From an uncultured Eubacteriales bacterium (lineage in GTDB: Bacteria > Bacillota > Clostridia > Oscillospirales > UBA644): a stretch of 64,000 bases of DNA. The notes below the pieces were generated by a model that made no database searches, was not told the origin of the DNA, and saw only the letters and a program-made list of their open reading frames with translations. The DNA is taken from assembly GCA_900547165.1 (NCBI GenBank), contig URFZ01000001.1, forward strand, positions 113,974 to 177,973. The letters are read 5' to 3'. Both the position numbers and the translations under genes were made by a program. This document shows, piece after piece, positions 56,824-64,000 of this stretch; positions within the stretch are counted from its first letter, which is position 1, and every line of letters starts with the position of its first letter.

Positions 56824-59160
56824 TCAGTTCCGACCGTAAACCTCTTTTGCCGCACGCACCGTTGCCGCCGCATCTTTCGAATAATAATCCGCGCCTATTT
56901 TTGCGGCATAATCGGCAGTCAGAACGGCGCCGCCGACAACCGTTTTGCAGAACGGAGCCTGCTCGTTGAGCAGTTTTATCGTTTGTTCCATCGCGGGCAC
57001 GGTCGTTGTCATCAAGGCGCTGAGACCGCAAAGTTTTGCGCCGCTTTTGATAACCGCATCAACCACGGTCTGTTCGGGAACGTCGCGGCCGAGATCTATT
57101 ATTCTGAAACCGTAATTTTCAAGCACAGAACGCACGATATTTTTGCCTATATCGTGAATATCGCCGTGAACGGTGGCAAGCACAACTATGTCTTCCGAGC
57201 CGTTTTCCGCCGCGGGCAGCGCCGCACGGACAACGTCGCAAGCCGCCCTTGCCGCTTCTGCGGAACGCATAAGTTGCGGCAGATATATCTTGCCGTCTTC
57301 GTAGCGTTTTCCGATATTGTCGAGAATGGGAATCAATTCTGTATTGATAACGTTCTGCGCGTCCTCGGTCCGCAACAGCGTTTTCATCGCCGCCGCCGCT
57401 TCGTCGCAAAGCCCGCGTTCCACCGCGTCCGAAAGAGAATACGCGCTTCCCTGCGGAATTTTTTCGGCTACGGATTGCGAAAATTTTTCTATATACTCCG
57501 CGCCGCCCTCGTCAAAACCCGAAAGCAGACGCGAAGCTGCCATTGTTTCTATCATGGCGGTGTCGCCGGGGTTGATTATCGCAAGATCGAGTCCCCTGTT
57601 CAACGCCGCCGCAAGAAATGTTCTGTTGACAATATCTCTTCTCGGCAGACCGAACGAAACGTTGCTGACGCCGAGCACCGTTTTTGCACCGAGTTTTTTT
57701 ACCTCTTCAAGAGCGGAAAGCGTTATTCTCGGATTTTCGGAATCGACACCGACAGTCATCGTCAGACAGTCTATCGCTATATCCGCACGGGGTATTCCCG
57801 CTTCTTCACAGCGGGAGATGATCTTTTTCGCTATCTCCACCCTGCCCTCGGAAGTTTCGGGAATGCCGTTTTCGTCAAGCGCAAGCCCGACGACCACCGC
57901 CCCGTACTTTTTCGCAATGGGAAGTATAGTTTTTAATGATTCTTCTTTGCCGTTAACGGAATTGACTATCGAGCGACCGCCCGCAAGGCGAAGCCCCGCT
58001 TCTATTGCGGCAGGGTCGGAAGAGTCTATCTGCAACGGAAGATCGCTGACGGAGCGAACCGCCGAAACGACCTTTTTCATCAGTTCTTCTTCATTTGCGC
58101 CGGGTACTCCGACATTTATGTCAAGAATTTCCGCCCCCTGCTCCTGCTGTGCGACCGCCTGACGGCAAATATATCCCATATCGCCGTCTATAAGCGCCTG
58201 TTTAAGCAATTTTTTTCCCGTCGGATTAAGTCTTTCACCAACCGTTACGGGACGGGAAAGAATGACGTGTTTAGTTGAAGAGCAAACGCCGACGGGAACG
58301 GTTTTCGGGCGTTTGGGAGACTTTGTATTCAAAAGTTTTTCTTTCAGAAGCCTTATATGTTCGGGCGTTGTGCCGCAACAACCGCCGACGACGCACGCAC
58401 CCGCTTTTACAAGTTCCGCCGTATGCGCGGCAAACTCTGCGGGGGTCAGATCGTAACTGCCGTCCGCACGGGGAAGCCCCGCATTCGGTTTTGCGATAAG
58501 CGGCAGCGTTGTATATTTCCGCATTTCGGAAACAACGGAGAGCAGTTTATCCGGTCCTACCGAGCAGTTGACGCCTATCGCGTCTGCTCCGAAAGCCGTA
58601 AGCGCGATTGCCGCAGACGGCACGTCGCAACCCGTAAACGTTCTTCCGTTTTCCTCAAAAGTCATCGTCACAAAAACGGGAAGCGACGTATTCTCCTTTG
58701 CGGCGACAAGAGCGGCTTTTGCCTCGTAAAGATCCATCATCGTTTCGATGAATATAAGGTCTGCACCCGCCTTTTCGCCCGCCGTCATCTGAACTTTGAA
58801 ATATTCGACCGCGGTCTCAAAGGACAAAGAGCCGAGAGGTTCGAGAAGTTCGCCGAGAGGACCTACGTCAAGCGCCACTTTTCCGTCGAACGGTTTCGCG
58901 GCTTCTTTTGCGGCGGAAACGGCGGCAAAGGTCGCTTCTTCGCAACTCATGCCGCTGTCCTTCATCTTCGGAACGCTTGCCCCGAAAGTATTCGAAAGCA
59001 CTATCTGAGAACCCGCCTCAAAATATCCTCGGTGAATATCTTCGAGTATCTGCGGATTTTCCGCACCGAAAACGCACGGATTGTCACCCGGTTTCATTCC
59101 CCGCGCCTGAAGCATCGTACCCATTGCGCCGTCAAGAAAAATCAACTCGTCAAAATTCAT
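56824..59160 (-). CDS. metH: Cobalamin-dependent methionine synthase, lacking the reactivation domain
   Basis: The 778-residue protein has a homocysteine-binding domain (about 1-290) with zinc ligands C199 (GVNCSVGP) and C261/C262 (VVGGCCGTTP), a pterin-binding domain (about 300-560), a B12 cap helix domain (about 570-650), and a B12-binding domain with VHGDIHDIGKN (the cobalt-ligating His near 668). The C-terminal activation domain of E. coli MetH is missing and is encoded by the gene just upstream (11-nt overlap). It methylates homocysteine with methyl-THF. Confidence 0.94.
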   Translation of the reverse strand: MNFDELIFLDGAMGTMLQARGMKPGDNPCVFGAENPQILEDIHRGYFEAGSQIVLSNTFGASVPKMKDSGMSCEEATFAAVSAAKEAAKPFDGKVALDVGPLGELLEPLGSLSFETAVEYFKVQMTAGEKAGADLIFIETMMDLYEAKAALVAAKENTSLPVFVTMTFEENGRTFTGCDVPSAAIALTAFGADAIGVNCSVGPDKLLSVVSEMRKYTTLPLIAKPNAGLPRADGSYDLTPAEFAAHTAELVKAGACVVGGCCGTTPEHIRLLKEKLLNTKSPKRPKTVPVGVCSSTKHVILSRPVTVGERLNPTGKKLLKQALIDGDMGYICRQAVAQQEQGAEILDINVGVPGANEEELMKKVVSAVRSVSDLPLQIDSSDPAAIEAGLRLAGGRSIVNSVNGKEESLKTILPIAKKYGAVVVGLALDENGIPETSEGRVEIAKKIISRCEEAGIPRADIAIDCLTMTVGVDSENPRITLSALEEVKKLGAKTVLGVSNVSFGLPRRDIVNRTFLAAALNRGLDLAIINPGDTAMIETMAASRLLSGFDEGGAEYIEKFSQSVAEKIPQGSAYSLSDAVERGLCDEAAAAMKTLLRTEDAQNVINTELIPILDNIGKRYEDGKIYLPQLMRSAEAARAACDVVRAALPAAENGSEDIVVLATVHGDIHDIGKNIVRSVLENYGFRIIDLGRDVPEQTVVDAVIKSGAKLCGLSALMTTTVPAMEQTIKLLNEQAPFCKTVVGGAVLTADYAAKIGADYYSKDAAATVRAAKEVYGRN

Positions 59161-59746
59161 CGTTTTCCACCTCTTTTATTCCCGCTATCGCCGTCACGGA
59201 TTTTATCGGAGAAAGCATACAGCCCGACCCTACGGTAAGCCCCAGATCGCGTCTTGCGTTTGTCAGGGTAAGGAGCGCAGGCTGAATATTCATCGGCAAA
59301 TCCCCGTACCCAGGCGAAAATCTCGGCGTCAGTTTTACTCCGAGTTCGCTTTCAATGCTTTCGCAGCAGGCGTCGCAGGCATCCTCTACGGCAGAAGACG
59401 CGGCGGCGTCCGCCAAAAGCGAAAGCGCGGGAGAAGACGAGCCGAGCGCGGCTATCTTCATATCCAATTCAAACCCGACGGTTATCGCCATCACAACGCA
59501 TTTATTGCACGGAGCAAGCAGTTTTTTTATGCTCTTGCCTTCAAGTTCCGTATCTGCGACAAAAAGTTTTTCGCCGTCTCTTTTTATATCAAAAACAACG
59601 GCGGCGGCGGCAGGACGGATAAGGTCGTCAACGAGCCTTTGCGCCTGTTCCACTTCCTTTTCAACGCCGACACCGTCGCCGCACCTTGCATATCGCAGCA
59701 TTTCGGCGCGACGTACATGGGGTTCTCTTAAAAATTTTATTCTCAT
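59150..59746 (-). CDS. Stand-alone MetH reactivation domain protein
   Basis: The 198-residue protein resembles the C-terminal AdoMet-binding activation domain of MetH, with the hallmark RFSPGYGDLPMNIQPALL (RxxPGY motif that binds AdoMet) and GSGCMLSPIKSVTAIAGI. A split MetH of this kind is known in other anaerobes, such as Thermotoga. The gene overlaps metF by 4 nt and metH by 11 nt. It reductively methylates cob(II)alamin with a flavodoxin- or ferredoxin-type donor. Confidence 0.85.
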   Translation of the reverse strand: MRIKFLREPHVRRAEMLRYARCGDGVGVEKEVEQAQRLVDDLIRPAAAAVVFDIKRDGEKLFVADTELEGKSIKKLLAPCNKCVVMAITVGFELDMKIAALGSSSPALSLLADAAASSAVEDACDACCESIESELGVKLTPRFSPGYGDLPMNIQPALLTLTNARRDLGLTVGSGCMLSPIKSVTAIAGIKEVENDEF

Positions 59747-60603
59747 AACATATTCGCAACCGCTTCGTATATGCGGCGCGAAACCTCGATGTTATTCATT
59801 GCGTAAACGTGTATGCCCTGAACTCCGCTTGCAAGCAGGTCTATTATCTGCTCTATCGCATAACTTATTCCCGCGTCGAAAAGCGCCTCGGGCTTTGAGC
59901 CGTAACGAGCCATTATCTTTGAGAATTTTCTCGGCAGTTTTGCGCCGCAGGTGCTGACCATACGCTGTATCTGGCGCACGTTCACAACGGGCATAACTCC
60001 CGCCTGAATGGGGACTTTGACACCCGCGCGGCGGGCAAGATCCGCCATATAATAGAAGTCCTCATTGTCAAAGAAAAGTTGGCTGATAAAGTGCGTTGCG
60101 CCAAGGTCTTCTTTCATCTTCATATATTGTATCTCCGCCTCAACGCCCTCGCTGTTGGGGTGTCCCTCGGGGTAACAGGCGGCGGCGATATCGAACCCGC
60201 CGAATTCCGATATATGTTTTATCAAGTCCGTTGCGTGCAGATACTGAGGGTTGACGTCCGCGCCCTCAACAAGGTCTCCGCGCAGAGCCAAAACGTTTTC
60301 TATGCCCTCCGCGCGCAGAGAACGGAGCATATTGTCTATGCGTTCCGTGTCCGAATTTATGCAGGTCAGGTGTGCAAGAGGTATAACCCCCTGCTTCTTG
60401 ATGTGTTTTGCCAAGTCAAGTGTGACCGCCTGCTGCGTTGCAGAACCGCCCGCGCCGTAAGTGACGCTGATATATGCGGGATTCAACTTTGCTATATTTT
60501 CCGCTGCGGCATAGACCGTATCGGCGGAAACTCTTTTGTTCGGGGGAAAAACCTCGAAAGACAGATGTTGTTTGCTATCCGAAAAAAGTTCCGAGATCTT
60601 CAT
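59743..60603 (-). CDS. metF: Methylenetetrahydrofolate reductase
   Basis: The 286-residue TIM-barrel flavoprotein has HLSFEVFPPNKRVSADTV, ISVTYGAGGSATQQAV, ENVLALRGDLVEG and GATHFISQLFFDNEDFYY. It makes methyl-THF for the MetH enzyme. AGGAG precedes the ATG, and the gene follows the ACT protein after 14 nt. Confidence 0.95.
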   Translation of the reverse strand: MKISELFSDSKQHLSFEVFPPNKRVSADTVYAAAENIAKLNPAYISVTYGAGGSATQQAVTLDLAKHIKKQGVIPLAHLTCINSDTERIDNMLRSLRAEGIENVLALRGDLVEGADVNPQYLHATDLIKHISEFGGFDIAAACYPEGHPNSEGVEAEIQYMKMKEDLGATHFISQLFFDNEDFYYMADLARRAGVKVPIQAGVMPVVNVRQIQRMVSTCGAKLPRKFSKIMARYGSKPEALFDAGISYAIEQIIDLLASGVQGIHVYAMNNIEVSRRIYEAVANML

Positions 60604-60617
60604 TTTCGGTCATTCTC

Positions 60618-61049
60618 CTATAAATTCTTTATATCTTCTTCGCAAACGAGTTTTATTCCGTGTTCGGAAAGAAGTTTTATCGCCTTGTCGTTGTCTTCGA
60701 CACGGAGAACAACGCAGGCATGTTTGCCCGAAACGGTGATGAACGCATACATATACTCAATATTTACGCCGTTGTCGGAAAGCAGTTTTATAACTTCCGT
60801 CAGCGCTCCGGGTTTGTCGTCCACCGCAACTGCGGTAACCTTTGTTATGCTGACGATGTTTCCGTTTTCGGTCAGAACTTTTTTCGCCTTTTCGGCGTCG
60901 CTGACGATAAGACGGAGTATTCCGAAATCCTGCGTGTCCGCGATAGACATCGCACGGATATCTATACCCGCTCTGCCGAGAACTTCCGTTATCTCGACGA
61001 GTTTGCCCGCCTTGTTTTCAACAAAGATCGATAATTGCGAAACTGTCAT
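60618..61049 (-). CDS. Tandem ACT domain protein
   Basis: The 143-residue protein has two ACT repeats: SQLSIFVENKAGKLVEITEV at about 4-23, and VTAVAVDDKPGALTEVIKLL at about 70-90. It is the small ACT protein often found next to paaK and ior genes. It probably binds an amino acid (aromatic or branched) and adjusts activity. GGAGG 7 nt before the ATG. Confidence 0.88.
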   Translation of the reverse strand: MTVSQLSIFVENKAGKLVEITEVLGRAGIDIRAMSIADTQDFGILRLIVSDAEKAKKVLTENGNIVSITKVTAVAVDDKPGALTEVIKLLSDNGVNIEYMYAFITVSGKHACVVLRVEDNDKAIKLLSEHGIKLVCEEDIKNL

Positions 61050-61064
61050 ATCTTTATCCTCCGT

Positions 61065-62363
61065 TTATTTAAGTCGTTTGTCTATAACTCGTTTTGCTTT
61101 GCCCTCGCTCCGCGCTATCGATTCGGGAGCGACAAGGTGAACTTTTGCGGCGATACCGAGCAGAGAGCGCAGTTCGCTTTCGAGTTCTTTTTCTTTTTTG
61201 GATATGCCGGTCACGGTATCCGTGAACGCGTCAACGGTCATTTCCACAAGCACGTCAAGGGTATCGTGATTGTCTATTCTGTCAACCACTATCTGATAGT
61301 TCGGCGAATATCCCATTTTAATCAGAACGGTCTCTATCTGCGACGGGAAGACGTTGACGCCGCGGATTATGAGCATATCGTCGGTTCTGCCCATCGGTTT
61401 GGACATACGGACAAACGTTCTGCCGCAGGAACATTTTTCGTGCGTTATCGTGCCTATATCTCTTGTTCTGAAACGTATAAGAGGGAAAGCTTCTTTTGTC
61501 AGGCAGGTGAAAACTATCTCGCCCTGCGTGCCGTCGGGAACGTGTTCTCCCGTTTCGGGGTCTATTATTTCAATTATAAAATAGTCTTCGTTGACGTGCA
61601 TTCCGTGCTGTTCGGAGCATTCATACGCAACGCCGGGGCCGCAGATCTCGGTAAGGCCGTATACGTCGTATGCTTTTATGCCGAGACGTCTTTCTATCTC
61701 CGCACGCATTTCCTCCGTCCACGGTTCGGCTCCGAAAATACCCGCTTTGAGTTTGAGTTGGGAAACATCCACGCCCTCTTTTTCCATTGTCTCCGCAATA
61801 TACAAAGCATAAGACGGGGTGCAGCATATAACATCGGACTCAAAATCCTTGATAATGGTTATCTGTCTTGCGGTATTTCCGCTTGATACGGGAATTACGG
61901 TTGCGCCGAGTTTGGTCGCGCCGCCGTGAAAGCCCATGCCGCCCGTAAAAAGTCCGTAGCCGTAGGAAACGTGGACTTTGCTTTTTTTGTCAGCACCCGC
62001 CGCAACAAGTTGGCGCGCACATATATCATCCCACATATCAAGGTCATTTCTTGTGTAGCCAACGACTATCTGTTTACCCGTCGTGCCCGAAGATGCGTGC
62101 AGTCTGACGACCTCGTCAAGAGATACGGCAAACATTCCGTAAGGATAAGTGTCTCGCAAGTCCTGTTTGCAGGTAAACGGCAATTTTGTTATATCGTCAA
62201 GAGACTTTATGTCGGAGGGCTTTACCCCCGCCGCGTCCATGCGGTTGCGGTAAAGTTCGACGTTGTCATAAACTCTGCCGACCTGTTTTATAAGTCTTTC
62301 GGTTTGCAATTCCTCTATTTTTTCATGAGGCATTGTCTCGATTTCTTCCTGCCAATACTTCAT
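61065..62363 (-). CDS. paaK: Phenylacetate-CoA ligase (PaaK type)
   Basis: The 432-residue adenylate-forming enzyme has LHASSGTTGKQIVVGYTRND, YGYGLFTGGMGFHGGA, KAYDVYGLTEICGPGVAYEC and the C-terminal lysine segment SEGKAKRVIDKR. It activates phenylacetate or indoleacetate to the CoA thioester, the reverse giving ATP. Start at 62363 has GAGG 6 nt upstream. Coupled to iorB. Confidence 0.93.
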   Translation of the reverse strand: MKYWQEEIETMPHEKIEELQTERLIKQVGRVYDNVELYRNRMDAAGVKPSDIKSLDDITKLPFTCKQDLRDTYPYGMFAVSLDEVVRLHASSGTTGKQIVVGYTRNDLDMWDDICARQLVAAGADKKSKVHVSYGYGLFTGGMGFHGGATKLGATVIPVSSGNTARQITIIKDFESDVICCTPSYALYIAETMEKEGVDVSQLKLKAGIFGAEPWTEEMRAEIERRLGIKAYDVYGLTEICGPGVAYECSEQHGMHVNEDYFIIEIIDPETGEHVPDGTQGEIVFTCLTKEAFPLIRFRTRDIGTITHEKCSCGRTFVRMSKPMGRTDDMLIIRGVNVFPSQIETVLIKMGYSPNYQIVVDRIDNHDTLDVLVEMTVDAFTDTVTGISKKEKELESELRSLLGIAAKVHLVAPESIARSEGKAKRVIDKRLK

Positions 62364-62371
62364 AGCGCACC

Positions 62372-62953
62372 TCAATTTTCCGCGTCGTAGCCGAGTGCGA
62401 ACGCCTTTTCGTTCATTTCAACGAACTTCGGAGCAACGGACTGTTCTATCGCCGCCGTCCATTTTTCTCTCGGAATATCGAAATGACGGGCAAGTCTGCC
62501 CATAAGAACGATGTTGACCGCTTTTGCGGAGCCTGCTTCAAGAGCGGGCGTCAACGCATCTATCGCGTCTATATCAACGCCGAGCGCTATCATCTCTTCT
62601 ATCACGTTTTCGGGATATTCAGCCGCGCCGATAATAACGGGCATGGGGTCTATCTGCTGGGTGTTGACTATCATTTTCCCGCCTTTTTTCAGGAACGGAA
62701 GCCAACGTGCAGCCTCCGCCTTTTCGAAAGAGATTATATAATCAGCTTCGCCTCTTTCGACTATGGGCGAATAAACTTTTTCACCGAAACGCACATACGT
62801 CACAACGCTGCCTCCGCGTTGGCTCATGCCGTGAACCTCGGAAACCTTTACATCGTAGCCCTCGGACACAAGCAGTCTGCCGAGCAGTTTGGACGCAAGA
62901 AGCGTGCCCTGTCCGCCGACGCCTACAATCATTAAACTTGTTGTTTTCATCAC
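62372..62953 (-). CDS. iorB: Indolepyruvate:ferredoxin oxidoreductase beta subunit
   Basis: The 193-residue gamma-type pyruvate ferredoxin oxidoreductase domain has MIVGVGGQGTLLASKLLGRL and EVHGMSQRGGSVVTYVRFG. It partners with IorA to convert aryl-pyruvates to aryl-acetyl-CoA. It overlaps iorA by 4 nt and paaK lies 8 nt downstream. Confidence 0.94.
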   Translation of the reverse strand: MMKTTSLMIVGVGGQGTLLASKLLGRLLVSEGYDVKVSEVHGMSQRGGSVVTYVRFGEKVYSPIVERGEADYIISFEKAEAARWLPFLKKGGKMIVNTQQIDPMPVIIGAAEYPENVIEEMIALGVDIDAIDALTPALEAGSAKAVNIVLMGRLARHFDIPREKWTAAIEQSVAPKFVEMNEKAFALGYDAEN

Positions 62954-64000
62954 GCTCTCGCCTCGCTTTCAAATGCACCGAATTTGCAGAGTTGTTTGCA
63001 CACGTCACAGCCGACGCAAAGTGTCGCGTCAACAACGGCTTTCTTTTCTTTGACGCTTATCGCGGGACAGCCGAATTTCATGCAAGCCTTGCAGCCGATA
63101 CATTTTTCATGGTTGACGTGAACGGGAGATTTTGCCTTGACGCTTTTGAGCAGAACACAGGGTCTGCGACTGATGATGACAGACGGTTCTTCTGCGGCAA
63201 GTTCCTCTTTAAGAACTTTGTCGCATTCCGCAAGGTCATACGGGTCAACAACTTTGACACGGTTTATGCCGAGTGCGCGGCAAAGCGCTTCAAGGTCAAC
63301 TTTTGCGGCGGGATCGCCTTTTATGTTGTAACCGGTCGTCGGATTCTGCTGATGTCCCGTCATGCCGGTTATGGAGTTGTCAAGAATGATAACGGTCGAA
63401 TTGGTTGCATTGTAAGCGATGTTCACAAGTCCCGTCATACCGGAATGCATAAACGTGGAGTCTCCGATAACGGCAACGGTTTTCTTCTCTCTTTCCGTTC
63501 CGCCCGATTTGTTAAAGCCGTGAATGCCCGAAACGGACGCGCCCATGCAAAGGGTCGTGTCAAGCGAGTTGAGCGGCGGCTGAGCGCCGAGCGTATAACA
63601 GCCGATGTCGCCGAAAACCGTGACCTTGTTTTTTGCAAGGACGTAATACATTCCTCTGTGCGGGCAGCCCGCGCACATCATCGGAGGACGAACGGGAACG
63701 GGGGTTTCAAGCGCGGAGAACGACTTATCCTCAATGCCGAACGCTTCCGCTATTTTTCTCTGCGAAAGTTCGCCGAGATAACCGAAAAGCGATTTGCCCT
63801 CAACTTTGAGTCCGAGCGCAAGACAATGATTTTCTATAACGGGGTCAAGTTCCTCGATAACGACAAGGCGTTTAACTTTTGAAGCAAAATCCTTTATCGT
63901 GTCAACGGGCAGCGGATTGACAAGTCCGAGTTTGAGAACGGAAACATCATTTCCGAAAACTTCTTTGACATATTGATAGCACGCGCCCGAAGTGATTATT
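62950..64000 (-). CDS. iorA: Indolepyruvate:ferredoxin oxidoreductase alpha subunit (partial, N-terminus off window)
   Basis: About 350 C-terminal residues are present. The in-frame sequence continues to the window edge (SGACYQYVKEVFGNDVSVLK upstream of the first internal Met), so the start lies outside. A thiamine diphosphate-binding domain has MCAGCPHRG, GDIGCYTLG and VIGDSTFMHSGMTG with LDNSITGMTG. The C-terminus carries two [4Fe-4S] motifs, CIGCKACMKFGCP and CVGCDVCKQLC. It oxidatively decarboxylates indolepyruvate and phenylpyruvate. First visible gene of the long right-hand operon. Confidence 0.94.
   Translation of the reverse strand, partial: IITSGACYQYVKEVFGNDVSVLKLGLVNPLPVDTIKDFASKVKRLVVIEELDPVIENHCLALGLKVEGKSLFGYLGELSQRKIAEAFGIEDKSFSALETPVPVRPPMMCAGCPHRGMYYVLAKNKVTVFGDIGCYTLGAQPPLNSLDTTLCMGASVSGIHGFNKSGGTEREKKTVAVIGDSTFMHSGMTGLVNIAYNATNSTVIILDNSITGMTGHQQNPTTGYNIKGDPAAKVDLEALCRALGINRVKVVDPYDLAECDKVLKEELAAEEPSVIISRRPCVLLKSVKAKSPVHVNHEKCIGCKACMKFGCPAISVKEKKAVVDATLCVGCDVCKQLCKFGAFESEARA

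Noticed and set aside
56212..57936. Long plus-strand open frame opposite the aminotransferase and metH
   Set aside because: Antisense shadow that crosses two real genes, with low-complexity Arg/Phe-rich translation and no start signal.

Overview
The window looks like chromosomal core DNA of an anaerobic, low-to-moderate GC Gram-positive bacterium of the class Clostridia (Bacillota). The main indications are the ctsR-mcsA-mcsB-clpC operon with two CtsR operators, ireB, RNase J, an L20-type attenuator ahead of infC-rpmI-rplT, strong AGGAGG-type ribosome sites and near-consensus sigma-A promoters. Indolepyruvate:ferredoxin oxidoreductase, a sodium-pumping oxaloacetate decarboxylase, FeoAB, ThyX instead of ThyA, and B12-dependent MetH point to anaerobic life. 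Intracellular alpha-rhamnosidase and alpha-galactosidase suggest use of plant or host glycans, as in a gut habitat. No rRNA, tRNA, CRISPR array, insertion sequence, prophage or origin was found.

Layout. 1-7117 (minus): one long operon read from a strong promoter at 7170-7198: thyX, tmk, a DJ-1 protein, 5-formyl-THF cyclo-ligase, a CPBP protease, mltG, trmR, a zinc-ribbon membrane protein, a U32 (TrhP-type) protein, then an ABC ATPase cut by the window edge. 7297-8739: dipeptidase pepD. 8911-11787: a large secreted protein with two copies of a novel-looking repeat and a transglutaminase-like domain. 12177-12479 (plus): a small Ala/Arg-rich membrane protein behind a dense set of inverted repeats. 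12667-20045 (minus): pheS-pheT-ireB-small membrane protein-nnr-lipoprotein-alr. 20246-27078 (plus): sugar nucleotidyltransferase fused to a pseudo-mutase, RNase J behind a long structured leader, a small membrane protein, infC-rpmI-rplT behind an attenuator, and a TtcA-like protein. 27150-30188 (minus): short-chain dehydrogenase, GT4 glycosyltransferase and diacylglycerol-kinase-like enzyme, apparently a membrane-lipid unit. 30585-33934 (plus): oadG, biotin carrier, oadB, oadA. 34015-43254 (minus): alpha-rhamnosidase, a sugar-type ABC importer with one ATPase, two permeases and a lipoprotein, and a GH3 enzyme. 43342-45287 (minus): a MutS-like protein that has lost key ATPase residues, and a small membrane protein. 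45529-47090 (plus): trmL and a degenerate CPBP protein. 47148-51609 (minus): clpC, mcsB, mcsA, ctsR. 51922-55473 (minus): GH27 enzyme and feoAB. 55612-64000 (minus): iorA (partial), iorB, paaK, ACT protein, metF, MetH reactivation domain, metH and an aminotransferase in one tightly packed operon.

How the genes fit together. The left operon joins one-carbon/thymidylate supply (ThyX, Tmk, cyclo-ligase) to cell-wall polymerisation (MltG) and wobble-uridine tRNA modification (TrmR plus U32 protein). The oad cluster would turn oxaloacetate decarboxylation into a sodium gradient. The rightmost operon can take aromatic amino acids through transamination, oxidative decarboxylation to aryl-acetyl-CoA and CoA ligation, beside methionine synthesis from methyl-THF. 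Several consensus promoters sit inside the 3' ends of preceding genes (22401, 24947, 53109), giving internal transcription starts without long intergenic gaps.

No complete, obviously new defence or mobile system was seen. The least explained items are the MutS-like pseudo-ATPase (43342-44907), the structured RNase J leader (22430-22776), the inverted-repeat region before the small membrane protein (11915-12143), the duplicated-repeat transglutaminase protein, the pseudo-mutase fusion (20246-22417) and the degenerate CPBP protein (46032-47090). All functions were assigned by reading motifs and context; no database search was possible.
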